A DNA stretch of 64,000 bases from Nocardia rhizosphaerihabitans (GCF_014646295.1 NZ_BMNE01000005.1:225743-289742); one strand, 5' to 3'. Positions 39,629-49,328 are shown, counted from the stretch's first letter. The notes: generated from the sequence alone by a model not told the origin. Program-made: numbers and translations.

Positions 39629-41509
39629 GTGATCGAGCCGCTGTCGCCGGGCGAATCGCCGATGATCGGCCGCTACCGGATCCACGGTGTGCTCGGCGCG
39701 GGCGGCATGGGCCGCGTCGTGCTGGCCACCGGCCCGGACGGACGTTTCGTCGCGATCAAGCAGATCCACACCCATCTGCTCGACGACCGCGAATTCCGCG
39801 CGCGCTTCGAACGCGAAGTAGCCATATCCGCCCGGGTATCCGGCGCCTTCACCGCCGCGGTCGTCGACTTCGATACCAGCGGCGAAACACCCTGGCTGGC
39901 CTCGGTATTCATCGCAGGCGTGCCCCTCGACAAGGCAGTGCGCGAACACGGCCCACTGCCCGTCCCGGCCCTGCGCACCCTCGCCTCCGGCCTGGCCTCC
40001 GCCCTGCACTCCATCCACAGCACCGGCCTGGTCCACCGTGACCTCAAGCCCGCCAACGTGATCCTCGCCGCCGACGGCCCACGCGTCATCGACTTCGGCA
40101 TCGCCCAGGCGGTCGGCACCGGCGCCCAGCTCACCGAGGTCGGCGCCGTCGTCGGCTCACCCGCGTACATGTCCCCGGAACAGGCGATGAGCGAACCGGT
40201 GACCTCGGCCAGCGACGTCTTCTCCCTCGGCTCCCTGTTGTGCATGGCCGCCACCGGCCAGAGCCCGTTCGCGGCGACATCGGCGCCCTACACCCTGTTC
40301 AACATCGTCCACAGCGAACCGCAACTCGACCAGGTACCCGCACCGCTGCGTGAGTTGATCGCCGGTTGCCTGCGCAAGGATCCGCACACCAGGCCGACGC
40401 CGGGCCAGATCCTGGACTACCTCGGTGTCCTGCCGGTCCAGCCGCAACCGTGGCCGTCGCCGATTCACACCGAAATAGCGGAGCAGACCAGGAATCTCGT
40501 CGCGCTGACCTCGGATCCCGAAGCAACACAGATCGTTCCCGCACACATGCCGATCCAGCCACCCGCGGGCACGCCGCCGACGGCGCCGCACCAGAAGCGC
40601 CGTACCGCACTGCGACTGGGACTCGTCGCGGCGGGAGCGGCGGTGCTCGTCGCCGCGCTGACCGCGGTAGTCCTGCGTGGTGGCGAATCCGAGTCTCCGT
40701 CTGCCGCACCGTCGGCGACCCTCCCAGCTCTCGATCGGCTCCGCGGAATCGACGCGTGTACCTGGCTACAGCAGAGTCTCGGCCAGACCCTGCCCGCGGC
40801 CGTCGCCGTCAAGGCATCCTCGGACGTTTCCTCCTGGCGCTGGCAGTCGACGTCGAGCTGGGGCTGTGACGGTAGTTCCGGCGGTGGCCGCATCGCGGTC
40901 GAAATCGGCGCCGCACTGGACGGATTCGAATCCGGCGCCGGGGTCGTCAACGGATACGCGCTGGTTCGCCGCGGTGACGACTGTGCCCTCGCGATCGAGG
41001 GTGGCGCGGATGGGCAGCGGTGGGGGATCACGGTCGACACCTTCACCCGCGATTCCTGCTCGCTCGCCGAGCACGTCGTCGGCCGGCTCACCGCGTCACT
41101 CGGCGAGCTGCGCGCCGATCCCACCGCGCAGCAGTCGCTGTCCTCGGTCGATCCCTGTGCGCTGGTGGACAGGCCGACGCCGGGCGTCGCGAAGTCCGCC
41201 CATGTCTGCGAGTGGACCGGCGATACGAACGTGCGAATCACGCTCTCACAACCGGCCAGGCCGCAGACATCGGCCGAAGAGGACGTGATCGATATCGGGG
41301 ATGGTGTCGTGGTGATCGATCCCCGGGTCGCCGTATCGTCAGTGTCGGCGACCGAATGTCAGCGGCTATACCGATTCCGCAATGTCGGCCAGACTTTCAC
41401 CGAGGTCGTCGAGATGCTGGTCAGTGATCCGAAGCAGAACACGACGGCGTTGTGCAAGGTCGCCGACCCTCTCGTGAAGCAGGCTGCCGGCAGGTTGCCC
41501 GCGCGGTAG
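39629..41509 (+). CDS. Receptor-type Ser/Thr protein kinase 1
   Basis: A 626-residue Hanks-type kinase. Catalytic elements: glycine loop 'VLGAGGMGRVVLA' (22-33), Lys44 ('FVAIK'), catalytic Asp138 ('VHRDLKPAN'), DFG 155-157, and the activation-loop end 'VGSPAYMSPEQA'. A linker leads to one membrane helix (about 327-349). The extracellular domain (about 360-626) has no PASTA repeats; it has Cys motifs 'IDACTWLQQSLG', 'SSWGCDGSS', 'RDSCSLAEHV' and 'VDPCALVDRP'. The same pattern occurs in the pseudokinase at 44632. GTG 39629 follows GTGGGGGAG. It is the first gene of a four-gene signalling block. Confidence 0.93.
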   Translation: MIEPLSPGESPMIGRYRIHGVLGAGGMGRVVLATGPDGRFVAIKQIHTHLLDDREFRARFEREVAISARVSGAFTAAVVDFDTSGETPWLASVFIAGVPLDKAVREHGPLPVPALRTLASGLASALHSIHSTGLVHRDLKPANVILAADGPRVIDFGIAQAVGTGAQLTEVGAVVGSPAYMSPEQAMSEPVTSASDVFSLGSLLCMAATGQSPFAATSAPYTLFNIVHSEPQLDQVPAPLRELIAGCLRKDPHTRPTPGQILDYLGVLPVQPQPWPSPIHTEIAEQTRNLVALTSDPEATQIVPAHMPIQPPAGTPPTAPHQKRRTALRLGLVAAGAAVLVAALTAVVLRGGESESPSAAPSATLPALDRLRGIDACTWLQQSLGQTLPAAVAVKASSDVSSWRWQSTSSWGCDGSSGGGRIAVEIGAALDGFESGAGVVNGYALVRRGDDCALAIEGGADGQRWGITVDTFTRDSCSLAEHVVGRLTASLGELRADPTAQQSLSSVDPCALVDRPTPGVAKSAHVCEWTGDTNVRITLSQPARPQTSAEEDVIDIGDGVVVIDPRVAVSSVSATECQRLYRFRNVGQTFTEVVEMLVSDPKQNTTALCKVADPLVKQAAGRLPAR

Positions 41510-41592
41510 CGGCGGGCGATCCGCGGGTGATAGTTTCACGGCAGAGTTCGGGAGGGGCCGGCGTTCAGTTCGCCGGTCGGAGGGGAATGCTC

Positions 41593-42756
41593 GTGCGTTA
41601 CCGGTCGCGTTGTCTCGCGGCGCTGCTGTCGCTCGCGCTGCTCACCGCGGCGTGCGGTGACGAACCCGCGGCACTCGATCACGGTGGGTATGCGCTGGAA
41701 CCGGTGCCGGGCGACTTCGACGACGCGCCGAGCCGCGTGCGCGGTTCGCTGGTGGAATCGGTGCGCATCGGTGAGCGACTGCTGTTCGCCGACCGCGTCG
41801 ACCCCGACCTGATCGAGGGTGACGGCGGCGGCGTGGTCGTCGGGCCGAACGGGGTCGACGAGCTGCTCTCCGGTGTGCAGAAGACGGCGCTCGATCCATT
41901 CGACGTCCTGGCCGGCTTCGGCGCGATCGGCAGCAACGGCCAGCTCGACAACGAGCAGAAGCACAAGTTGCTGTCGATCACGATCCTGTCGTTGCCCGAC
42001 GCGGAGCAGGCAGGCGCCGCCGCGCACGCGATGGCCGCAGCCGACTTCGGCGCCAACGCCGAGAACGCGCCGCTGCCGCCGCTGCCCGAATACCCGGCGG
42101 CGCTGAGTCATTGGCGACCCGGAGTTCCGACGGTCGGCAGCTGGCTGGTGTGGAAGAACCTGGTGATCCGGGTGTACGCGAAGGTCATCGATCCGCGCGC
42201 CGAGGTGCTGACCGACTTGCTCACTCGCACCTACCGCGCACAGCTGGCCGAACTCGACACCTTCGTCCCGACTCCCCCCGCAGACCTGGCGACGCTGAAA
42301 CTCGACAGCGGGCACCTGCTGACCCGGATGGTGAAGACCGGCGAATACTGGCCCGACCGCTGGGAATTCATGGTCTACGGACCACGGTCCTACGCGCTGC
42401 TCCTCGACAAGCCCTCGGCACGCCTGCGGGATTTCGAAGCGAGCTCGATCGACGCGGTCGCGGTGGCGCACAACAAGTTCCTGCACCGCGCGAAGGATCA
42501 GGACGCCGCGCAGACGCACGCCGAGAACGAGGAGAAGGTGCTGCTCGCCGCGGATTACACGGCGATCACCGCGCCCGCCCTCGCCGGTGTGTCGTGCTTT
42601 CGTGCGGCGCGCCCCAATACCGAGGTGAGTGCCGCCCGTCGGTTCGTCTGCGTGGTGCGCCGCAACGAGTTCGTCGTTCGCATGTACAGCAATCAGGAAT
42701 CCGATGTCCGGCAACTGGCGGTCGCGCAGTACGCGTTGCTGAGCGGATCCCGGTGA
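41593..42756 (+). CDS. Secreted lipoprotein of the kinase block
   Basis: About 387 residues. The start is GTG 41593, which sits 9 bases after GGAGG (ATG 41587 is too close to that site). A signal sequence with lipobox 'LLTAAC' leads to mature 'CGDEPAALDHGG'. The body is an alpha/beta domain with 'GVQKTALDPFDVLAGFGAIG', 'VPTVGSWLVWKNLVIRVYAKV' and 'YWPDRWEFMVYGPRSYALLL', and a C-terminal part with paired Cys ('GVSCFRAARPNTEV', 'RRFVCVVRRNEFVVRMYSN'). I recall similar nocardial lipoproteins (DUF7373) but cannot confirm. Lying between two receptor kinases, it is a candidate extracellular partner. Confidence 0.82.
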   Translation: MRYRSRCLAALLSLALLTAACGDEPAALDHGGYALEPVPGDFDDAPSRVRGSLVESVRIGERLLFADRVDPDLIEGDGGGVVVGPNGVDELLSGVQKTALDPFDVLAGFGAIGSNGQLDNEQKHKLLSITILSLPDAEQAGAAAHAMAAADFGANAENAPLPPLPEYPAALSHWRPGVPTVGSWLVWKNLVIRVYAKVIDPRAEVLTDLLTRTYRAQLAELDTFVPTPPADLATLKLDSGHLLTRMVKTGEYWPDRWEFMVYGPRSYALLLDKPSARLRDFEASSIDAVAVAHNKFLHRAKDQDAAQTHAENEEKVLLAADYTAITAPALAGVSCFRAARPNTEVSAARRFVCVVRRNEFVVRMYSNQESDVRQLAVAQYALLSGSR

Positions 42757-42772
42757 GACGGGAGACGACGCG

Positions 42773-44635
42773 ATGAAACCGCTTGGCCCGCAAGACCCCG
42801 AACAGCTGGGCCGGCATCGCCTGCTCGCCGTGATCGGCCGCGGTGGGATGGGACAGGTGCTGCTCGGCCGGAGCCCGGACGGCCGGCTGGTCGCGGTCAA
42901 GCAGATCCACCGCCAGTTCACCGGCGACCCCGAGTTCCGGGCCAGGTTCCGCCGTGAGGTACTCGCCTCCCAGCAGGTCACCGGCGCCTACACCGCCGGT
43001 GTCGTCGACCACGACGCCGAGTCCGAAACGCCCTGGCTGGCTTCGGAATACATCGCCGGTCCGTCCTTGCAGGACATGGTCGGCGAGTTCGGCCGGCTGA
43101 CGGTGAGCGGGCTGAAGCTGCTGGCGACCGGGTTGGCGATGGCGCTGCTCGAGATCCATCGCACCGGCTTGGTGCACCGTGACCTCAAGCCGAGCAACAT
43201 CCTGTTGACCAACGACGGGCCGCGGGTGATCGACTTCGGTATCGCCAGGGCACTCGAGGACGATGTCACGCTCACCGCCACCGGCGCGGTGATCGGCTCG
43301 CCCGCCTACATGTCGCCCGAGCAGGCCGAATGCCGTTCGCTCACACCGGCGTCGGATGTGTTCGCGGTCGGGGCGATCCTGGCGATGGCCGCCACCGGCC
43401 GGAGTCCGTTCGATGCCGCGTCGACGCCGCAGGTGCTCTACAACGTGCTCTACACGTCCCCGGACACCACCGCCATCCCCGAGCCGATCCGCGGGATGGT
43501 CGAGGCGTGTCTGGCGAAGGATCCGGCGGACCGCCCGTCACCCGAGCAGCTGCTCGACGCGGCGAGCGGGATCGCGGCGGAGCCGGTGTGGCCGGTTCGT
43601 ATCCGAAGGCGAATCGGCGAATACTCCGCCGAGGCGGCGCGCTGGGCCGACGGCACCGCGATGGCCGAACCGGTGGCCGACGAACAGGCCGGGCGGGTGC
43701 GGCCGCGCCTGGTCCCCATCGCCGCCGTGGTGGCGGCGGTGGTGCTCGGCGCCGTCGCGATGGTGGGTTTCGGCGTCGAGGGCAACGCGGTCGCGATGGA
43801 CGACCCGCCGCTGGCGCTGTCCGCCGAGGAGAGCCGCCGGCTCGATGTCTGCGAGCTGATGAAGCCGCCGGTGCTCGGTGAACTCGGCACGGCGGCAGGC
43901 GAACTCGTGCCGAAGGGCGTGAGTGGTTGCAGCATCTTCTATCGCGATCCGGCCGGTAGCAAGGTGTACTTCACCCTCGAGACCGGTACCCCGATCGCCG
44001 AGATCAAGCGCGGCAAACAACCCATGGGCAGCACCATCGACTGGATGCCGGTGCTCGGCAGGAACAAGGAGGCCCGCATCTGTGATCGCACGGTCGTGAC
44101 GCAGAGCGGGCTGCCGATGGCGCTGACGATGAGCGCTCAGTCACCGGATGGCGACGCGTGTCCCGCCGCGGAACGCGCACTCGGCGCGGTGGTCCGGCGG
44201 CTGGCGGTCAACCCACCGCAGAAGAAGCTCCCGGCGGACTCGGTGCTGTTGCTCGATGCCTGCGCGCTGATGGATAGGCCGGTCACCGCCTCGGTGGTCG
44301 GTGATGCGGTCCGCGCCCGCACGGTGCACGGCTGCACGGCCGACGGGCCGGGCGGCTATGCCGCACTCGGCATCGACGATCGCCTCCGCCCGGACAACGT
44401 GACCGGTGGCAAGGTGCGACCGACCAGGAAGATCGGGGAGCACCTCGTGTATGTGCAGACCGAGAACGCGAGCTACTGCGAGCTGGTCGTGATGACCCGG
44501 CCGAGCCGGGACAACCAGGCCGAACAGGTGAGCGTCATGTTCTCCCCGTACCGGCCCGAGCCCGAGTCGTCGAAGCTGTGCGACACCGCGGCCACGCTGC
44601 TCGCCCCCGTTCTCCCGAAGTTGCCCACCTCATGA
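42773..44635 (+). CDS. Receptor-type Ser/Thr protein kinase 2
   Basis: A 620-residue kinase with complete catalytic motifs: 'VIGRGGMGQVLLG' (20-32), Lys43 ('LVAVK'), 'VHRDLKPSNILL', 'VIDFGIARAL' and 'VIGSPAYMSPEQA'. A membrane helix ('LVPIAAVVAAVVLGAVAMVGFGV', about 313-335) precedes an extracellular domain with Cys motifs 'LDVCELMKPPVLGELG', 'VSGCSIFYRD', 'EARICDRTVV', 'LDACALMDRPVTASVVG' and 'VHGCTADGPG'. The doubled 'D-x-C-x-L-M-x-x-P' shows an internal repeat. ATG 42773 is 16 bp after the lipoprotein. Its stop overlaps the pseudokinase start by 4 bases. Confidence 0.93.
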   Translation: MKPLGPQDPEQLGRHRLLAVIGRGGMGQVLLGRSPDGRLVAVKQIHRQFTGDPEFRARFRREVLASQQVTGAYTAGVVDHDAESETPWLASEYIAGPSLQDMVGEFGRLTVSGLKLLATGLAMALLEIHRTGLVHRDLKPSNILLTNDGPRVIDFGIARALEDDVTLTATGAVIGSPAYMSPEQAECRSLTPASDVFAVGAILAMAATGRSPFDAASTPQVLYNVLYTSPDTTAIPEPIRGMVEACLAKDPADRPSPEQLLDAASGIAAEPVWPVRIRRRIGEYSAEAARWADGTAMAEPVADEQAGRVRPRLVPIAAVVAAVVLGAVAMVGFGVEGNAVAMDDPPLALSAEESRRLDVCELMKPPVLGELGTAAGELVPKGVSGCSIFYRDPAGSKVYFTLETGTPIAEIKRGKQPMGSTIDWMPVLGRNKEARICDRTVVTQSGLPMALTMSAQSPDGDACPAAERALGAVVRRLAVNPPQKKLPADSVLLLDACALMDRPVTASVVGDAVRARTVHGCTADGPGGYAALGIDDRLRPDNVTGGKVRPTRKIGEHLVYVQTENASYCELVVMTRPSRDNQAEQVSVMFSPYRPEPESSKLCDTAATLLAPVLPKLPTS

Positions 44636-46557
44636 CGATCCGCCGGCGTGGTCCCGGCGAACCCGAAACCATCGGACGCTATCGCGTCCTGGGGGCCCTC
44701 GAATCGGCCGTCGGGTTCCACACGCTGCTCGCGGCCGGGCCCGACGACTCCCTGGTCGTCGTGCGGCAGGCCCAGCCGGAGTTGCTCGACGAGCCCGAGT
44801 TCCGGATCAGGATGCGGCACAGTGCAGTTGCCGAGATGCGTGTCCGCGGCGCTACCAACACGACGGTGATCGATGTCGACGCCGATGCCGACAAGCCGTG
44901 GCTCGCCTCGGCCTTCGTGCCCGGCGTGCGGCTCGACCGCGCGGTCGCCGAACACGGCCCGCTGCCGGTGCCCGCCGTCCGCGCGCTCGCCGCCGCGTTG
45001 GCCGCCGCGCTGCGCACCGTGCATGCCGCGGGCCTGGTGCATCAGCGGCTCCGGGCCGATTCGGTGCTGTTGGCGCGCGACAGCGGTCGGCTCGGCGAAA
45101 TCGGCATCACGCCGGTCGCCGGACCACCGTCGGCCGGGAGCGTGACCACCCTCGGTACTCCGGACTTCCTGTCGCCCGAACAGGCTCTCGGCCTGTCGAT
45201 CACCCCGGCGGCCGATGTCTTCGCGCTCGGGTCGGTGCTCGCCTTCGCGGCGTCGGGCAGTGCGCCGTTCGCCGCGCCGTCGGTGCCGTACACCCTGTTC
45301 AATATCGCTCAGCGAGAACCGGATCTGAGCCAGGTACCCGAACCGCTGTTCGAGCTGATCGCCGCGTGCCTGCGCAAGGACCCCGCGGCCCGGCCGACGC
45401 CGGGGCAGATCCTGGACTACCTCGGCGGCCCGCCCGCGGCGCCCGCACCGTGGCCCGCGCCGGTGCTCGACGACATCGGCCGCCAGCAGGACCAGGTGTC
45501 GGCCCTGCTCGCCGCGTTACCGCCGATCGTCGCACCGGAGACTCCACCGGCCCGGCCGTGGACCGAAGTCCTCTCCCGCGTCGGGCATACCGCGCTCGAA
45601 ACCGGCAGGCGCGCAATGCGATCCGGTCGGCAGCGCTGGCGCGCGGCAACGCCGGGCCGTCGGCGCGGGGTGGCAGGCGGGTTGGCGGCATTGCTGCTCG
45701 TCGTCGGTGGCATCACCTTTGCCGCCACGCGACCGGAAACCATCCCGCCCCCGGTGACCGGATTGACCCTCGCCCAACTGCGGCAGATCGATGCCTGCGC
45801 CTGGCTCGGCTCGGCCCTCGGCGACGCCGTCCCGGTCGCGCCGACTCCGCTGGCAGCCGACACCTGGAAACTACAGCCGTCCTCTTCCTGGGGCTGCCAC
45901 GCCAGCTCCAACCGCAACATCCTGAGCCTGGCTCTGGGAGCCGAGGACACGTACCTGACGCCCCACCGGAACATCGTCGACGGTGTGCCGATCATCGACG
46001 GCAGTTCGGCATCCTGCACGCGGGCCATCGCCAGTCCGGGGGCGGAAAGCCCGGCGGGCATCGTCATCACTCTCTCGCCGGCGAACGGCGGGAAGGAGTG
46101 CGACGGCATCGACTACATCGCCGCCAACATCGCCCGATCGCTGTCGACCGCGCCGCGCGCCGAGAACCGGCAGTCGTCCCTGGCACTGGTCGAGCCGTGC
46201 CCCCTGCTCGATCGTGACCTCGTCACGGCCAAGATCGGCGAGCTGCCGCCGGAACCCTCGATCGCGGACGCGCACACCTGCCAGTGGGATGCCCGCGTGC
46301 AACTCAGCGTGAAACTGGTCAGCAGCAGCAAATACACCTCGGGCGACGACCTGGTGACGATCTCCGTCGACGGTTTCACGATGTTCGTCGACGAGGGCAA
46401 TGCGAAGGCCATCTGCACCAGGGCCTACCTCGCCCCGAAATCCGAGAAGGAGACGATCGAGGTGTCCGTGCACGGTACCGAAGGCTTCCGCGAGGATTAC
46501 TGCGCGATCGCCACCGCGGTGTTGCGCTCGGCGGTGGAGCGGTTGCCCACCCGCTGA
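44632..46557 (+). CDS. Membrane pseudokinase with Cys-rich extracellular domain
   Basis: A 641-residue kinase-fold protein without catalytic residues. The glycine loop is 'ALESAVGFHTLLA', the VAIK lysine is Arg45 ('VVVR'), HRD is His137-Gln138-Arg139 ('LVHQRLRADSVLL'), and DFG is Glu-Ile-Gly (156-158). Shape-determining parts are kept ('LGTPDFLSPEQAL', 'PAADVFALGSVLAF', 'RPTPGQILDYLG'), close to kinase 1. A membrane helix ('VAGGLAALLLVVGGITFAA') leads to an extracellular domain like kinase 1: 'IDACAWLGSALG', 'SSWGCHASS', 'VEPCPLLDRD', 'AHTCQWD'. Translation is coupled to kinase 2. A scaffold or allosteric partner role is likely. Confidence 0.9.
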   Translation: MTIRRRGPGEPETIGRYRVLGALESAVGFHTLLAAGPDDSLVVVRQAQPELLDEPEFRIRMRHSAVAEMRVRGATNTTVIDVDADADKPWLASAFVPGVRLDRAVAEHGPLPVPAVRALAAALAAALRTVHAAGLVHQRLRADSVLLARDSGRLGEIGITPVAGPPSAGSVTTLGTPDFLSPEQALGLSITPAADVFALGSVLAFAASGSAPFAAPSVPYTLFNIAQREPDLSQVPEPLFELIAACLRKDPAARPTPGQILDYLGGPPAAPAPWPAPVLDDIGRQQDQVSALLAALPPIVAPETPPARPWTEVLSRVGHTALETGRRAMRSGRQRWRAATPGRRRGVAGGLAALLLVVGGITFAATRPETIPPPVTGLTLAQLRQIDACAWLGSALGDAVPVAPTPLAADTWKLQPSSSWGCHASSNRNILSLALGAEDTYLTPHRNIVDGVPIIDGSSASCTRAIASPGAESPAGIVITLSPANGGKECDGIDYIAANIARSLSTAPRAENRQSSLALVEPCPLLDRDLVTAKIGELPPEPSIADAHTCQWDARVQLSVKLVSSSKYTSGDDLVTISVDGFTMFVDEGNAKAICTRAYLAPKSEKETIEVSVHGTEGFREDYCAIATAVLRSAVERLPTR

Positions 46558-46624
46558 GGTCCCCGCTCGCCGTCGGTCCGGGGTGGATACTCGTTCCCGG
46601 GGAACCCACCACGAAGGGACGGCG

Positions 46625-47668
46625 ATGGACCAGCTCGGGGTAGCGGTAGTCGGATACGGCCTGGCCGGATCGGTGTTCCACGCACCGCTGATCGCGGCCG
46701 ATCCGCGGTTGCGGGTGGCGGCGGTGGTGACCTCGTCGCAGGAGCGGGCCGAGCAGGCGCGGGCGGAGCATCCCGGTGTGCGGGTGTGGCCGACCACCGA
46801 CGAGCTGTTCGCCGCAGCCGACGACATCGACCTCGCGGTGATCGCCACGCCCAACCTTTCACACGCGCCCCTGGCGCTGAAGGCGCTGGCCGCCGGGCTG
46901 CCGGTCGTCGTCGACAAGCCGTTCGCGGTGACCTCGGCCGACGCCGACGAAGTCGTCAGGGCGGCCGAGCGCGCGGGCTTGCCGTTGAGCGTCTTCCAGA
47001 ATCGCCGCTGGGACAACGACTTCCTGACAGTGCGCGGTCTGATCGACGCGGGGGAGCTGGGCGAGGTCCGCCGCTTCGAGTCCCGCTTCGAACGCTGGCG
47101 CCCGGTCCCCAAGGGCGGCTGGCGTGAACTGGGCGAGGCCGATGCCGGTGCGGGCATTCTGTTCGACCTGGGCAGTCACCTGGTCGACCAGGCGCTGACC
47201 CTGTTCGGCCCGGTCACCGAGCTCTACGCCGAACTCGACCGCCGCCGTCCCGGCGTGCAGGCCGACGACGACGCCTTCATCGCCCTCACCCACGCCTCCG
47301 GCACCCGCTCACAACTGTGGATGAGTTCCGTCGCACCGCAATTGGGCCCACGCATGCGAGTTGTCGGTTCCACCAACGCCTACACCGTCTTCGGCCTCGA
47401 CCCGCAGGAAGACGCGTTGCGCGCGGGCCGCCGCCCGGACGATGGACACCCCTGGGGCACAGTCCGATCCGAGAAGTGGGGAATCTTCGGCGCAGGCGAC
47501 GACCTGCGCCCGATCCCCACAGCTCCCGGCGACTACCCCGCCTTCTACGCGGGCATGGCCGCCGCCCTGCTCGACGACGCCCCCGTCCCCGTCGACCCAC
47601 GCGACGCAGTGGAAACCCTGCGCATCCTCGAATACGCCCGCCACGTAGCGGGCCCGGCCGAGCCCTGA
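46625..47668 (+). CDS. Gfo/Idh/MocA family oxidoreductase
   Basis: A 347-residue protein from ATG 46625 (GAAGGGA upstream). The N-terminal Rossmann domain begins 'GVAVVGYGLAGSVFHAPLIAADPRL' (GxGxxG). It includes 'LAVIATPNLSHAPLALKALAAGLPVVVDKPFAVTSADADEVV'-type sequence with the conserved 'DKP' lysine. The C-terminal domain has 'SRFERWRPVPKGGWRELGEADAGAGILFDLGSHLVDQALTLFG'. The 'G-x-L-x-D-L-G-x-H-x-x-D' histidine is the family's catalytic candidate. It resembles YvaA/scyllo-inositol dehydrogenase-like enzymes; the sugar or cyclitol substrate is unknown. It is convergent with the Rieske protein, 22 bp apart. Confidence 0.92.
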   Translation: MDQLGVAVVGYGLAGSVFHAPLIAADPRLRVAAVVTSSQERAEQARAEHPGVRVWPTTDELFAAADDIDLAVIATPNLSHAPLALKALAAGLPVVVDKPFAVTSADADEVVRAAERAGLPLSVFQNRRWDNDFLTVRGLIDAGELGEVRRFESRFERWRPVPKGGWRELGEADAGAGILFDLGSHLVDQALTLFGPVTELYAELDRRRPGVQADDDAFIALTHASGTRSQLWMSSVAPQLGPRMRVVGSTNAYTVFGLDPQEDALRAGRRPDDGHPWGTVRSEKWGIFGAGDDLRPIPTAPGDYPAFYAGMAAALLDDAPVPVDPRDAVETLRILEYARHVAGPAEP

Positions 47669-47690
47669 ACCTCGCTCCTCGCCTCCGGGG

Positions 47691-49226
47691 TCAGAGCTTG
47701 CGTGAGCGCAGTTCGTGGCCCTTGGAGGTCTTGCAGCGGCCCGATTCCAGGTCCCACTGCCAGCCGTGCAGGTTGCAGGTGAGGTTGTTGCCTTCCACCA
47801 CACCGAATTTCGAGAGGTCGGCCTTGAGGTGGGGGCAGCGGCGCTGGACTTCCCAGCCGTCGAGTTCGGTGACGGCGGAGTCGTCGTGCGCCTCGGCGAA
47901 CCAGCCGTCGGCGTAGGCGATGCGCTCGTCGGTGAGGCACTTGAAGAAGGTGTAGAGGAACTCGTTGTAGCCGCCGATGCGCCACGCCTGGAACCGGGTG
48001 GACAGGAAGATCGTGTTGACCCAGTCCGGTTCGTTGTCGCGCAGCACGGTGCGCACCAGCTCGGGCGCGATCCGGAAGCCGTAGCGGTAGCGGCCCTCGC
48101 CCTCGAGCGGCTCGCGCACGGTGCGATGCGGGAAGTCCAGCACCACGGTCTCGTCGCCGATGACCAGGCCGACCGGGTAGCCGATACCGTCGCTGATCAG
48201 CGCGGACTGCTTCATGATCGGCTCGAACAGCTCACGCAGCGGTTCGAGCAGCGAACCATCGCCGATCTCCCACGACGCCTTCTCCGCCGCGAGGACCGGA
48301 GCGAAACGCTCGGCCATCTCGGCGATGTAGGCGGCCTTGTCGCCGTAGATCCGGTCCGGATCGAACGGGTGCTCGAGGTCGAGTTCCTTGCCGCGCACGT
48401 CGGCGACCGAACCCGGGATCATCAGGATGCCGCCGGCGTTGCCGTGGATCTCCATCTGCTCGAGGAACACGATCTGGTCGGGGAAGATGTTGCCTTCCTC
48501 GCCGCGATCGTCGTTGAGGTAGCGCAGTTCGGGGTCGAGGAACACCGGCGGACCCGCCGATGGCACGACCCAGGTCGCGCCGACCTGCTCGATGTAGGAG
48601 CGGGCGCGGTCCATGCCGCGCTGGCGCTTCTGCTTGCCGAAGTTGGCCTTGGTGCGCGCCGGGATGTCGTACACCGCCGGGTACCAGATGGCGCCCGAGT
48701 ACTGGAGCAGGTGGATGTCGATGTCACCGAACGCGTCGTGGATGACGTCCATGTCCACCGGGCGCGCGTCGTTCATGTTGAAGCAGGTGGTCTCACCGTC
48801 GGAGATGAGAATGCCGGAGTCGCCGATCGGACCGTCGGCGGGCGCGCGCAGCGCCACGATCATGATGTCGAGCGAGCCCTTGGGCCCGGTGACGGTGTGC
48901 TTGACCGAGTCCTCGGTCTCGAAGAACTTGGTGAAGCCGAGCGCCTCGAGTTCGCGGCGCAGATCCGGCACCGGGTAGTCGGGCAGCAGGATCGTCGCGT
49001 CCTTGTTGACGTACTTGCGCAGGTGCGCGGCGTCGAAGTGGTCGCGGTGCAGGTGCGAGACGTACAGGTAGTCGACATCGCCGAGCGACTCCCAATCGAG
49101 CTGGGAGTTGTCCGGGAACGGGAACCACGACGCGAAATAGGCGGGATTGACCCAGGGATCGCACAGGATCGTCCCGGCCGTGGTGCGGATATGGAAGCCG
49201 GCGTGTCCGACGCTGGTGATCTGCAC
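47691..49226 (-). CDS. MBL-fold hydrolase fused to Rieske [2Fe-2S] domain (Rv3818 type)
   Basis: A 511-residue protein. The N-terminal metallo-beta-lactamase domain has 'VDYLYVSHLHRDHFDAAHL' with His58, His60, Asp62 and His63, and an N-terminal 'SVGHAGFHIRT'. A middle domain of about 200 residues follows. The C-terminal Rieske domain carries Cys464/His466 ('RRCPHLKADL') and Cys484/His487 ('LTCNLHGWQWDLESGRC'). The arrangement matches the mycobacterial Rv3818 type, with the cluster C-terminal. It may be a redox-linked hydrolase or oxygenase; no substrate is known. A GAGGAAC-like site lies before ATG 49226. It neighbours a PlsC-type acyltransferase, as in mycobacteria. Confidence 0.92.
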   Translation of the reverse strand: MQITSVGHAGFHIRTTAGTILCDPWVNPAYFASWFPFPDNSQLDWESLGDVDYLYVSHLHRDHFDAAHLRKYVNKDATILLPDYPVPDLRRELEALGFTKFFETEDSVKHTVTGPKGSLDIMIVALRAPADGPIGDSGILISDGETTCFNMNDARPVDMDVIHDAFGDIDIHLLQYSGAIWYPAVYDIPARTKANFGKQKRQRGMDRARSYIEQVGATWVVPSAGPPVFLDPELRYLNDDRGEEGNIFPDQIVFLEQMEIHGNAGGILMIPGSVADVRGKELDLEHPFDPDRIYGDKAAYIAEMAERFAPVLAAEKASWEIGDGSLLEPLRELFEPIMKQSALISDGIGYPVGLVIGDETVVLDFPHRTVREPLEGEGRYRYGFRIAPELVRTVLRDNEPDWVNTIFLSTRFQAWRIGGYNEFLYTFFKCLTDERIAYADGWFAEAHDDSAVTELDGWEVQRRCPHLKADLSKFGVVEGNNLTCNLHGWQWDLESGRCKTSKGHELRSRKL

Positions 49227-49328
49227 GAGCTTGGTTCCTCCTACCAGGATCTGATTCGCCGGATCAAGGGCGAGCTACCGCCGCAGGCCCCCTGGCTGCT
49301 TCGGCGTACCAGCCAACCAGGGTAGTGG

